From positions 5,355,001 to 5,419,000 of the forward strand of contig NZ_CP054698.1 of NCBI RefSeq assembly GCF_014023275.1: DNA of 64,000 nucleotides, in the 5' to 3' direction. Positions 1 through 8,145 of this stretch are shown in pieces; position 1 is the stretch's first letter; the number at the start of each line of letters is the position of its first letter. A program made the position numbers and the translations under genes. The notes below the pieces were generated by a model. The model ran no database searches, was not told the origin of the DNA, and saw nothing but the letters and a program-made list of their open reading frames with translations. This DNA is from Nostoc edaphicum CCNP1411 (lineage in GTDB: Bacteria > Cyanobacteriota > Cyanobacteriia > Cyanobacteriales > Nostocaceae).

Positions 1-648
1 ACCCTTAGCTGCTAATTCTGGATCGTGAGTGACAAGGACTTCCGTTTTGTTATTAGCGATCGCTCTTGCTTGTTCTACAATCTGAGAATCTGGCTCATAT
101 CCGCTAGGGGTAGCAATTCTGACATTCATCCCCACCAAAGCACAGCCCAACATCAGAGAATTAGCCATATTATTCCCATCACCCACGTAGGTCAAAGTTA
201 AGCCAGCAAGAGTGTTAAAGGTTTCTTGAATCGTCAATAAATCAGCTAATACCTGACAAGGATGTTCTGCATCAGTCAGCGCATTAATCACCGGAATCTT
301 GGCATAGTGAGCAAAACTTTCTAAATCCTGCTGTGCAAAAGTGCGAATTGCTAAAATATCCAGATATCGATCCAATACCCGCGCCGTATCCTGTAAAGGT
401 TCCCCGCGACTAACTTGAGTGACATTAGGGTTGAGATCGATTACCTGTCCACCCAGTTGGTACATCGCCACAGTAAAACTTACCCGCGTGCGAGTTGAAG
501 CTTTGGAGAACAACAAACCCAAAACTTTATTACACTGCAACTTCAACTGCTGTGATTTAAGTTGAGTTGCCAATTGCAGGAGTTCTTGAAGTTCCGTTGG
601 ACTGATGTCCGCCAGACTTAATAAATCTCGTCCGAGCAATGCTGCCAT
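1..648 (-). CDS. argF: Ornithine carbamoyltransferase, N-terminal part (runs off the window)
   Basis: Transfers the carbamoyl group of carbamoyl phosphate to ornithine, giving citrulline in cytosolic arginine synthesis. The reading frame opens with ATG at 648 on the minus strand and stays open to base 1, giving the first 216 residues of a family that is usually about 305 residues. The carbamoyl-phosphate loop STRTR is at residues 51-55, the HPCQ motif at 129-132, and VGDGNN, which starts the ornithine-binding domain, at 155-160. All these residues are present, so nothing suggests decay. The C-terminal third lies outside the window. Transcription is divergent from the tRNA-Thr gene. Identification is firm because the STRTR plus HPCQ pair is diagnostic of transcarbamoylases and the surrounding sequence is ArgF-like rather than PyrB-like. 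Confidence 0.95.
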   Translation of the reverse strand, partial: MAALLGRDLLSLADISPTELQELLQLATQLKSQQLKLQCNKVLGLLFSKASTRTRVSFTVAMYQLGGQVIDLNPNVTQVSRGEPLQDTARVLDRYLDILAIRTFAQQDLESFAHYAKIPVINALTDAEHPCQVLADLLTIQETFNTLAGLTLTYVGDGNNMANSLMLGCALVGMNVRIATPSGYEPDSQIVEQARAIANNKTEVLVTHDPELAAKG

Positions 649-996
649 GCTTGTAATCTGTAAAAAATAATTATATATTTCTGTTCCTTTATTCAGCCGT
701 GCTAAGAAAATATAGTTTTAGAACTGCACTAGATATTTTTGCGCCCAACCCAGGATTTGAGTTAGCTTTTGCCGTGCATATTAATTTATCAACTTTATTA
801 GCGATCGCAATCACTACAATTGCAACGCCAACTCAACCATCTAGCCATACAAAAGCAGCGATATTGCCAAAATCTCTAGTCTTCTAGCCTTATTTCTGAA
901 GAGGGAGATATTTTTTAGCAATTACAGCTAGACAAATAAATCGATTATGGTACAATAAGAAATTGTGGTTGCTAATTGAGAGTAATCAAAAAAATT
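649..996. other. Intergenic region between argF and tRNA-Thr
   Basis: This 348-bp gap must hold the divergent promoters of argF and the tRNA gene. A TACAATAAG stretch near 951 is a reasonable -10 element for the tRNA. A 62-codon open frame (699-887) has no ribosome binding site or recognisable protein features and is not called. Confidence 0.4.
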
Positions 997-1068
997 GCCA
1001 GCATAGCACAGTGGTAGTGCATCCGACTTGTAATCGGAAGGTCGCGAGTTCAAATCCCGCTGCTGGCT
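997..1068 (+). tRNA. tRNA-Thr (anticodon TGT)
   Basis: A full cloverleaf can be folded by eye. The acceptor stem GCCAGCA (997-1003) pairs with TGCTGGC (1061-1067), followed by discriminator T. The anticodon stem CCGAC/GTCGG-type pairing encloses the loop with TGT, and the T loop reads GTTCAAATC. CCA is not encoded. It lies just upstream of the decayed DUF4007/cysteine desulfurase locus; tRNA genes are common integration points for islands, but no duplicated tRNA 3' end was seen downstream. Confidence 0.95.
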
Positions 1069-1425
1069 TTAAGTATACATAAGTATTTAAGTTGTCGATT
1101 GTGTACGGTAATTCAGCCCATTGGCGATCTACTGGAGTGCATCATGTCCTAAAACTTGTGGAAGTAAAGGAAAGGACAAATTGAACAACCATCCTCCAGA
1201 ATATCTTCAAGTTCAAATGACACAATTTAAACCTTTTATGTAAAATTAACCTAATTTTTATACATATACAGTCAAACAGATTAAAATAATAAATCTTTCT
1301 TTTGTGTAGATGGAGCCTATACTAGCATCACTGCATTTTTATATCATTAAGTATTGTAAGCTTGCTTTGTGGTATAAACACTTCTACTAACAAGAAAATG
1401 ATTGTTATTTTATCTCTATTTTCCC
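1069..1425. other. Intergenic region downstream of tRNA-Thr
   Basis: This is 357 bp of AT-rich sequence without a convincing gene. It probably contains the promoter of the DUF4007 gene; no repeat or structured RNA was recognised. Confidence 0.35.
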
Positions 1426-1799
1426 ATGATCCAAACTAGTCTAAACCTTAAATATTTTGAAAATGCAGTAAATCCTATATTTGCTAACCATGAAACTTTT
1501 CACCCTCGTTTTGGTTGGTTGAAAAAAGGATTTGATACAGCTAAGAAAAATCCAGATATCTTCTCACAGGATGATGCTCCTGTACGTTTAGGTGTTGGTA
1601 AAAATATGGTACGTGCTATTCGCTATTGGTGTAGCGCTTTCAAAATTATTGATAAAAATAATTTACCAACAGTATTTGGAGAAAAACTTTTAGGAGATAA
1701 TGGATGGGATACTTATTTAGAAGATCCGGCATCACTATGGTTATTACATTGGAATTTATTAAAACCCAGATGCGACGCGGCTGCTTGGTATTATATCTT

Positions 1800-2941
1800 T
1801 AGGACTTACGCATTGACAGAATAACAAAATAGTGAATTCATAAATAAGGGTCGTCTACTTTACAGGTATCGGACAATTAGAGAAATTACTAAACCATCGA
1901 CAGGACAATGCAATCTAGACCTCTACACCTTATTTCTGCTGTCAGAGCCAAAGTTTGGGGGGTGCAGTAGGTTGGCAGAGATATTGGGAGACGTTTCACA
2001 TGATAGTGTGAATCGGTTTTTGTTGAGAGAGAGATACGAACCGAAAGATTTATTCAACATAGTAGAGAAAATCATTAACTTGGTAGGAGGGATACTAAGT
2101 GTAGACGATACAGTTATAGAAAAAATTTACAGTGACCCAAAAAATGCCGAATTAATCAGTTATTTTTGGTCAGGAAAAGCCCATAAAGCTATTATTGGCT
2201 TAAATTTAATAACTTTATATTACAGCGATACTAACGGTAATTCAGTCCCAATAAATTACAGAATATATGACAAAAAGGAGGAGAAAACAAAAAAACGATT
2301 ATTTTCGAGAAATGGTGAGTGAAATAATAAGCTGGGGAGTCAAGCCAAGAATAGTAACAGGAGATAGTTGGTATTCAGGAGTAGAAAATTTAAAATTTCT
2401 AAAAAACCAGAAATTGGGTTTTCTATTCGGGATTGAAAAAAATAGAACTGTCTCAAATGAGCCGCATAAGTATTGCCAGGTAAGTACTTTAGTGATTCCA
2501 GAGTCAGGATTAAGAACTCATCTGAAAGAATTTGGATTTATAAAGTTGTTTAGGAAAGACTTCAAGAAAGAAGACTCTAGACACTATATTTTGTATGTTC
2601 CAGATGAGGAAAGAATCAAGGATATAACCAGAAATGAATTTATCACAATTCATGATACCCATTGGGGAATCGAAACCTTTCATCGAGCCATCAAACAAGT
2701 ATGTGGAATTTGTCGGTTCATGGTTAGGGATACCTATGCAATCAAGACTCACATATTTTGTTCACTTCAAGCTTTTATTAGATTGGAGTTTATGCGGTCT
2801 GAAAAAATAATTAGCAATTGGTACGAAGTACAACGGAATATGTTCACATTAGTTGTACGTGAGCATATTTTTGCAAACCTTAACAGTGATGGCATTATCT
2901 AGACTCCATAGATGATTCTTTTTGTCAATGCGTAAGTCCTA
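1800..2941 (+). mobile_element. Insertion sequence (IS701/IS4-like DDE type) inside the DUF4007 gene
   Basis: The 1142-bp element has perfect 19-bp terminal inverted repeats, TAGGACTTACGCATTGACA at 1800-1818 and its complement at 2923-2941. It is flanked by the direct repeat ATCTT (1795-1799 and 2942-2946), read as the target duplication. It carries one transposase gene with two frameshifts, so this copy is probably not autonomous. The transposase resembles cyanobacterial proteins usually labelled IS701 family; a 5-bp duplication is not the 4-bp one I associate with IS701, so the family name is tentative. The same 12-bp terminal sequence bounds a 93-bp non-autonomous element at 34876-34968. 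Confidence 0.85.
1908..2902 (+). pseudogene. DDE transposase of the first insertion sequence, frameshifted twice
   Basis: The original frame starts at ATG 1908 (MQSRPLHLISAVRAKVWGVQ) and hits a stop at 1968, next to an apparent 2-bp loss. The sequence resumes as LAEILGDVSHDSVNRFLLRERY from 1972. A second break lies in a run of seven A near 2290, where one A too many throws the frame before NDYFREMVSEIISWGVKP. The DDE residues are recognisable: D in SVDDTVIEK, D in TGDSWYS and E in WGIETFHRAIKQ. Homologues known to me read straight through both sites. The second break needs a +1 rather than a -1 shift, so a classical slippery-site mechanism does not explain it. Probably inactive. Confidence 0.85.
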
Positions 2942-3279
2942 ATCTTTAATGTTTTTCGAGATTTGGATTTTACGAAAGAAGATATTTTGGCTGGTCTGAA
3001 AGATTATATAAATAATTTCAATAAGACTATTGCTGAATCTTCTTTTATAAAAGATGTAAATTGCATTTTAAGAATGTATGCAACACAAGATTTAATGAGA
3101 GACAATAGCCCAGTCGAAGATTCTATTGACTGTCCTTTTAACGAACTAGGTTTAATTCGTCATTTTGGGAAAAATTATCAGTTTAAAATGGGTGCAAAAG
3201 CGAATTTACCTGCATCAGTTATAGTCGCCGCTTGTTTAGAATATGCTAGTTGGGCAAATAAAGATAGCAATACAATTAC

Positions 3280-4460
3280 CAGGGCTATTTCATTCTAAAC
3301 ATAAAGGCTGTATGGTAAAATGCAGCACTAAAAATGAAATACATCTAGTACCGTGAGCCAACCAGCAATAATTGAAGCTTTTCTTGAGCTTCAAGACCCC
3401 CGCCGCCGGGCTGGGCAACGTCATACGTTGCCATTGTGTCTAGCATTATTTACCCTTGCGATCGCAGCGGGGAATAAAGGATTTTTAGCAATCGGAGATT
3501 GGATTGCAAGCTACCACGAAGAATTGATAGAACTATTAAAACCTGCGAAAAATAGATTACCCTCATATAGCACCTTACGTCGTGCCTTGTTACAGGTTAA
3601 TTACGAGGAATATGGAGCGTGTCTTGCTAAGTTCTTTAATATACAACCAGTCTGCGGAGAAACCATAGGGTTAGATGGCAAAGTCATCAAAGGTTCGTAT
3701 CAAATCGAAGAAGATAATCCAAATTCCGATTCTCATCCGGCAATAATGTTAGTTAGCACCTATATTGTCGAGCGTGGTTTGATTTTAGAGCCGTGGGAAG
3801 TAGATGCTAAAACCAATGAAATTAAAGCTCTACCAATTTTGATTCAAAAATTAGCTCTTCAAGGGGTAGTTTTCGCTTTTGATGCGATTAATACCCAAAA
3901 AAAACTTGTGAATTGATAATCGAAACTGGCAATGATTACATTGCTGCCCTTAAAGGCAACCAACCAGGTCTGTTTAAAGATGTTAAAACAAATTTTATAC
4001 CAGACTCTACGGTTTCACTAATTAATAAAGGTCATGGTCGAATCGAAAAACGTAGAGTTAGTATTTGTCAGTCGCCAAATGATATCAGATTCTGGCCTGG
4101 TCTGAAAACTATCATCCGAGTCCAATCAGAACGTCAGACTATCAGACACAATCATATTGAAGTCCAAAATGAAACACGTTATTACATATCTTCCTTAAGT
4201 ACGACAGCCCAAGAGTTTAGCGAGCGCATCCGGGGATATTGGGGTGTTGAAAATAAAGTTCATTATGTTCGAGATGTAACTCAAGGAGAAGACGCTTCTA
4301 GAATTCGTACTAAACCTTTACCCCAGATTTTTGCTATCGCTCGTAATTTCACTCTGAATTTATATCGAAGTCAAATGTTTGAAAATATGGCACAAGCTCA
4401 ACGATTATGTTCATTTGGGTTAGACACACTTAAGCAATTTTTTAGAATGAAATAGCCCTG
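3280..4460 (+). mobile_element. ISAs1-family insertion sequence
   Basis: The 1181-bp element is bounded by perfect 20-bp inverted repeats, CAGGGCTATTTCATTCTAAA at 3280-3299 and its complement at 4441-4460. It carries an ISAs1-type (H-repeat-like) transposase in two overlapping frames. No target duplication is visible: the left flank ends TACAATTAC and the right flank begins CCTGTAGACC. The left flank is the interior of a DUF4007 gene and the right flank is the interior of a cysteine desulfurase, so the element sits on a deletion or recombination junction rather than a simple insertion. Confidence 0.85.
3353..4455 (+). pseudogene. ISAs1-family transposase, split by a one-base shift in a poly-A run
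   Basis: Starts at GTG 3353. The first frame (187 codons) has IGLDGKVIKGS with the first catalytic D and AFDAINTQKK with the second. The second frame (from about 3913) continues IIETGNDYIAALKGNQP, and WGVENKVHYVRDVTQGEDAS supplies the E. The break lies in a run of eight A at 3897-3904. A -1 shift at A-AAA-AAA, or one additional A, joins the halves as TQKKTCELIIETGNDY, the usual family sequence. Most ISAs1 transposases are encoded in one frame, so a homopolymer indel is the simpler reading; slippage that still yields some full-length enzyme cannot be excluded. Confidence 0.85.
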
Positions 4461-4490
4461 CCTGTAGACCCTAGAGTAGCAGAAAAACTC

Positions 4491-5570
4491 ATGTACTATA
4501 TGACTACTGCTTTTGGTAATGCAAATAGTGTAGATCATGGTTATGGCAATCAAGCCGCACAAGCAGTTAAACAAGCTCGTCAACACATAGGTGAATTAAT
4601 CAATGCTTCTGTCAAGGAAATTATCTTTACGTCTGGTGCAACAGAAAGTATTAATTTAGCAATTCAAGGACATATTTATCAACGAAATACTCCCCCCAAA
4701 ATAATTGTTTCCCCAGTTGAACACAAAGCAGTTTTAGATACCTGTAAAGTATTAGCCAAAAAAGGGCTTGCTGAAATAATTTGGCTAAAAGTCAATCGAC
4801 AAGCCCAAATTGATTTAGAACATCTAGAAAAAGTCTGCTCTGGCGGTGCTTCCTTACTCTGTGTGATGGCTGCTAATAATGAAGTAGGGACAATTTACCC
4901 AGTAGAAAAAATTGGAGCGATCGCTCAACAATACCATATCCCTTTTCTATGTGATGCTTCCCAAGCAGCCGGTAAAATTCCCCTCAACTTCCAAGACTGG
5001 GGGATTACCTATCTAGCTATTTCTGGGCATAAACTTTATGCACCCAAAGGCGTTGGTGCATTAGTAGTGAGAAAAGGTCATTACCTTGAACCACTCATTT
5101 ACGGTGGTGGACATGAACAGGGACTCAGATCGGGTACGCTGAATGTCCCTGGAATCGTTGGCTTGGGGGAAGCTTGTAAATTGAGAGAATTGGAGATGCA
5201 AGCAGATGAAAATGCGATCGCACTTTTACGAAATCATCTGCAAAGCTTACTTCAAGCTGAAATTCCTAATTTACTGGTGAATGGAGACTTAAACAACCGT
5301 TTATCAGGTAACTTACATATTTCTATCCCTGACATCCCTAATAGTGCCATTATTGCTAGAGTTCGCCATAAATTAGCTATTTCTACAGGTGCGGCTTGTT
5401 CATCAGGTATTGTCGCGCCATCTCACGTTCTGCAAGCGATGAATCTTGCAGAAAATATAATTGAGGGAGCGTTAAGAATTGGTATTGGGAAATTTACAAC
5501 CAAAGAAGAAATCGAAAAAGCATCTTCTGCGATCGTCAGTACAGTAAAGGCTATTTTGAGCCTAAAATAA
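4491..5570 (+). CDS. Cysteine desulfurase (NifS/IscS/DndA type), N-terminus lost at an IS junction
   Basis: PLP enzyme that takes sulfur from cysteine, forming a persulfide for transfer. In-frame coding sequence begins right at the IS border (4461, PVDPRVAEKL) but the usual opening residues (a short YLDNHATTP-like segment) are missing; ATG 4491 is the first usable start, giving 359 residues. The Schiff-base lysine is in SGHKLYAPKG (K181), the active-site cysteine in GAACSSG (C304), and the cofactor-stacking histidine in VEHKAV (H78). The loop around C304 is the short IscS/DndA form rather than the SufS form. Its neighbour is a DUF4007 remnant, which suggests an original DndA role. No DndB, C, D or E gene follows. 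Whether a protein without the N-terminal strand folds is doubtful. Confidence 0.85.
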   Translation: MYYMTTAFGNANSVDHGYGNQAAQAVKQARQHIGELINASVKEIIFTSGATESINLAIQGHIYQRNTPPKIIVSPVEHKAVLDTCKVLAKKGLAEIIWLKVNRQAQIDLEHLEKVCSGGASLLCVMAANNEVGTIYPVEKIGAIAQQYHIPFLCDASQAAGKIPLNFQDWGITYLAISGHKLYAPKGVGALVVRKGHYLEPLIYGGGHEQGLRSGTLNVPGIVGLGEACKLRELEMQADENAIALLRNHLQSLLQAEIPNLLVNGDLNNRLSGNLHISIPDIPNSAIIARVRHKLAISTGAACSSGIVAPSHVLQAMNLAENIIEGALRIGIGKFTTKEEIEKASSAIVSTVKAILSLK

Positions 5571-5571
5571 T

Positions 5572-5591
5572 AAAACCCTTATTAGGGTTTT
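5572..5591 (+). terminator. Intrinsic terminator after the cysteine desulfurase gene
   Basis: AAAACCCTTATTAGGGTTTT forms an 8-bp perfect stem with a TATT loop, two bases after the stop codon. A second hairpin (5623-5629 with 5635-5641) lies just beyond the pyrE stop and could end transcription from the other strand. Confidence 0.6.
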
Positions 5592-5652
5592 AAGAGTAAT
5601 ATTTTCAAATACACAAATCTGTCAAATTGTCAAACAATTTGGCAGGCGACAC

Positions 5653-6276
5653 TTATAAATTCGCAAGTTGTCGGTAGCGTTCCTGAACTTCCTGAATCGA
5701 AAACAAAGTTTCAAACTTTAACCCAGCTGACTGATACAACTCACCTCCACCTTGTTGTCGGTCTACCAGGGAAATTATTTGATTTACGGTATAACCTGCA
5801 TCTTTAAGACGCTCAACCGCTTTCAGAGCAGATTGTCCAGTTGTCACCACGTCTTCCAAAACTACAACATTTGCACCTTCTGGTAAACTAGGGCCTTCTA
5901 TATAAGCTCTCGTCCCATAACCCTTGGCTTCCTTGCGAATAATCAGCGCTGGTATTGGTCGGTTTTCATAAACAGAAACTATACTCACTGCTGTCACAAT
6001 TGGGTCAGCCCCCATTGTTAAACCACCTACAGCCTGTGTATCTACAGGTAACAAAGGGAACACTAACCGTCCAACTGCTAAAGCACCTTGAGGATGCAGT
6101 GTCACCTGTGTCTTGTTGACATAATAAGAACTACGTAGCCCAGAAGAAAGGAGAAAATCACCCTCTTGATAAGCAAGTTGGCAAAATAAATCTAGTAGCT
6201 TGTGGCGCAAGGTAGTCAAATCAGGAGTGGTTGCCCAAATATCTGAGTGGGTAAGAGTTTCAGTAGGATACGTCAT
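5653..6276 (-). CDS. pyrE: Orotate phosphoribosyltransferase
   Basis: Joins orotate to PRPP to make orotidine monophosphate, the fifth step of UMP synthesis. The 207-residue protein has the type I phosphoribosyltransferase PRPP motif VVVLEDVVTTGQSA at residues 137-150. It also has the PyrE-type dimer-loop lysine/tyrosine region IRKEAKGYGTRAY at 113-125, and FLLSSGLRSSYYVNK near the orotate site. Length is that of free-standing PyrE, not a PyrE-PyrF fusion. It is transcribed toward the cysteine desulfurase gene and appears to be a single-gene unit. The start ATG at 6276 is the first in frame and fits the family length. Confidence 0.95.
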   Translation of the reverse strand: MTYPTETLTHSDIWATTPDLTTLRHKLLDLFCQLAYQEGDFLLSSGLRSSYYVNKTQVTLHPQGALAVGRLVFPLLPVDTQAVGGLTMGADPIVTAVSIVSVYENRPIPALIIRKEAKGYGTRAYIEGPSLPEGANVVVLEDVVTTGQSALKAVERLKDAGYTVNQIISLVDRQQGGGELYQSAGLKFETLFSIQEVQERYRQLANL

Positions 6277-6382
6277 TACAAAACATTAAAAGTTGTGCTA
6301 CACCAAAGGTTGAACTCATCAGAGTTCTGAACTTAAGCATAAATTAAGATTCGCCCAAAACAAAAATTGAGGAGTCAGAAAC

Positions 6383-6817
6383 GTGCGTATAAAATTCCAA
6401 ACCCTTGGTGGTTTATTAGTGCTACTTGCTGCTGGTATTGCTTTTCCCTCAGTTGCATCTGCCCAAACGGAAACACCTAAAACTGAAACTACGAGTGATG
6501 TGTTTGAACGAGCTTATTTTCGTCACGATCGCAATTTCTACGAAAATAGCAGCCTCAAACGCCAGCTAGACTCATTTCTAGGATCTGGTGCCGGTTTCGG
6601 TGGTTCCTTCCCAGAAAATGAAATTGCCCGCGATGCAGAGCTGGTTAACACTTTATATCATGATGTCCTGACTCAGCAAGTTGGCAACGATCCTTATATT
6701 CGCACCCCTGATTTACCAAATCCTTATGACACATCACTGATGATGTCTCCTCGTTTGAATAGCAACAAACTCAGAGTAGGAACTGAATTCAGGTTTGAAA
6801 CCTTACCATCCCGGTAA
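6383..6817 (+). CDS. Small secreted protein of unknown function
   Basis: A 144-residue protein starting at GTG 6383, with GGAG eight bases upstream of the start. Residues 1-28 form a classical signal peptide (basic RIK, hydrophobic core, ASA-Q cleavage site), so the mature protein should be periplasmic or outer-membrane associated. The remainder is acidic, has no cysteine and ends LRVGTEFRFETLPSR. I know similar conserved proteins in cyanobacteria only as hypothetical. Divergent from pyrE, single-gene unit. Confidence 0.75.
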   Translation: MRIKFQTLGGLLVLLAAGIAFPSVASAQTETPKTETTSDVFERAYFRHDRNFYENSSLKRQLDSFLGSGAGFGGSFPENEIARDAELVNTLYHDVLTQQVGNDPYIRTPDLPNPYDTSLMMSPRLNSNKLRVGTEFRFETLPSR

Positions 6818-6829
6818 TATTGGGGAGTG

Positions 6830-6900
6830 AAGAAGGGAATAGGGTACAGCTTATAGGGTACAGATTATTCCCTATCACCTGTCACCTGTCACCTCTCCCC
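6830..6900. repeat. Degenerate short tandem repeats
   Basis: Imperfect short repeats of TAGGGTACAG and CACCTGT types lie between the secreted-protein gene and the tRNA. They resemble the short tandem repeats characteristic of filamentous cyanobacteria. Confidence 0.5.
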
Positions 6901-6935
6901 TAATTCCGTCTATTACTAGTTTTTGATGATGTTAG

Positions 6936-7008
6936 TGCGCCCTGCTGGAATCGAACCAGCCTGAAGACGAATTATGAGTTCGTTGCCTCCCCAATCGGCC
7001 AAAGGCGC
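6936..7008 (-). tRNA. tRNA with anticodon CAT (Met, or Ile2 if modified)
   Basis: On the minus strand the acceptor stem GCGCCTT pairs with AGGGCGC and is followed by discriminator A. The anticodon loop is CTCATAA on a GAA/TTC-containing stem, and the T arm reads CTGG-TTCGATTC-CCAG. The first pair is G-C, so it is not an initiator of the usual unpaired type. CAT could be elongator methionine or an isoleucine tRNA modified by TilS; sequence alone does not settle this for me. Confidence 0.88.
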
Positions 7009-7304
7009 TTGTTTTGTTTGGTTATGGGTTGCTATGAGTAAATTATTTTAACTCTTAGGTCAACCTTATTTGCTAATTTTAGAATGAGGAAAATACCTCA
7101 TGCACTGAGTTTAGCCAATTCCATGAATATAGCACAAATTTATCATGTGCGAATACTGGACAATAGTTCACCAGATTTTTATACTACATAATTTGATCAT
7201 AGATATAGTGCAAACTAATATTGATTAAGTTCCTTTAAGGATTGAGGTCAAAAGCTTCACTATTCTTAAATAGACCAGCATTCTATTGTGATAGCTTGTC
7301 AGCG

Positions 7305-8006
7305 ATGAAAATAAATTCTACTGTACTTCTTACTTTGATTTTGTTAATCCTGATGATGGGAGCAGGTTCTGTAAGCGCATTTTTGGGGTTTGAACTGGGG
7401 AGTTCAGCACTTAAAGGCGTTACCACACCAGATGGGCGTCCCACAACCAAATTTGCCAGCAATAAGGCAAATAGCTCTCAACAGGGAGGGCTAGTGCTAT
7501 TAAAAGAGGAAGAGATTCTGAAAATTGTCAAGGCGCGAGTTGAGGGTAAGACCAAGGCTGCTAAATCGGAAAAGCTAGAGGAAGATGATGAAGAAACCAA
7601 TAGCAGCAAGCAAAAGCCAGAGGAAAAACCCCCAGTAGTGGTTGAAGAAAAACCCCAGCCAGGTTTTCCGGTTACTGCCCAAAGTGAGGGTGTAACCATG
7701 ACTGTAGAATCTTTCCGCTACTCTGGTGGTGATTTGCTTCTGAAAGTGAAAATGCAGAACAAAGGTAAGGATTCTGTGCGCTTCCTTTATAGTTTTCTAG
7801 ATGTTAGCGATGATAAAGGACGAACCCTGAGTGCCAGTACAGAGGGTTTACCAACAGAATTACCTGTAAATGGGCCAGCATTTTCAGGTACAGTGAGCAT
7901 TCCCACAGCTTTACTTGATGATGTCAAGAAAATATCACTTGCTCTTACTGATTATCCCGCTCAACAATTGAAGCTAGAGGCATTGGATATTCCTGTAGAA
8001 AGGTAG
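7305..8006 (+). CDS. Secreted or membrane-anchored protein of unknown function
   Basis: ATG 7305 is chosen over an upstream TTG (7242) because it places a signal sequence at the very N-terminus: residues 1-25, KINSTVLLTLILLILMMG then SVSA. The 233-residue product has a charged low-complexity middle (KAAKSEKLEEDDEETN... EEKPPVVVEEKP) acting as a linker. The C-terminal part (about 125-230) has alternating strands, QSEGVTMTVESFRYSGG and SVRFLYSFLDVSDDKGR, suggesting a small beta-sandwich similar in style to DUF4352/telokin-like domains. That domain comparison is a guess from pattern only. Likely exported to the periplasm. Confidence 0.7.
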   Translation: MKINSTVLLTLILLILMMGAGSVSAFLGFELGSSALKGVTTPDGRPTTKFASNKANSSQQGGLVLLKEEEILKIVKARVEGKTKAAKSEKLEEDDEETNSSKQKPEEKPPVVVEEKPQPGFPVTAQSEGVTMTVESFRYSGGDLLLKVKMQNKGKDSVRFLYSFLDVSDDKGRTLSASTEGLPTELPVNGPAFSGTVSIPTALLDDVKKISLALTDYPAQQLKLEALDIPVER

Positions 8007-8012
8007 ATTGGC

Positions 8013-8069
8013 ATTGGGAATTGGGAATTGGGAATTGGGCATGGGGCATGGGGCATGGGGCATGGGGCA
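8013..8069. repeat. Heptamer tandem repeat array
   Basis: Four copies of ATTGGGA followed by four of ATGGGGC, directly behind the stop of the preceding gene. This is a typical short tandemly repeated repetitive sequence of Nostoc-type genomes. Confidence 0.9.
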
Positions 8070-8145
8070 GAGGGGAAAAACTTACTGCTCCCTCATCCCC
8101 CTCATCCCCTTCATCTTCCCACTCCCCACTCCCTATTCCCCCTAA

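Larger units (their letters stand above)
1426..3279 (+). pseudogene. DUF4007 family protein, split by an insertion sequence and cut off by a second one
   Basis: The first segment (1426-1799) carries the DUF4007 hallmark HPRFGWLKKGFD, DDAPVRLGVGKNMVRAIRYWC and the downstream AAWYYIF. It resumes at 2947-3279 (NVFRDLDFTKEDI... to ASWANKDSNTIT). Removing 1800-2946 (the element plus one copy of the 5-bp duplication ATCTT) joins the halves in the same frame as WYYIFNVFRDLDF, so the gene was intact before insertion. The 3' end is then lost at 3280, where a second element begins. ATG 1426 is preferred over an upstream TTG at 1402 because homologues, as I recall them, start close to the HPRFGW motif. 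DUF4007 genes are often found beside dnd DNA phosphorothioation genes, and a cysteine desulfurase (the DndA role) is next here. The molecular role of DUF4007 is not established. Confidence 0.8.

Noticed and set aside
699..887. 62-codon frame between argF and tRNA-Thr
   Set aside because: No ribosome site, no recognisable motif, and it crosses a region expected to hold promoters.
997..1068. tRNA-Thr as the attachment site of an integrated island
   Set aside because: No second copy of the tRNA 3' end and no integrase gene was seen in the window, so an island border is not supported.
2285..2300. Programmed -1 frameshift at A7 in the first transposase
   Set aside because: Joining the two frames requires +1 (or -2), not -1, and an earlier frameshift also disrupts the gene.
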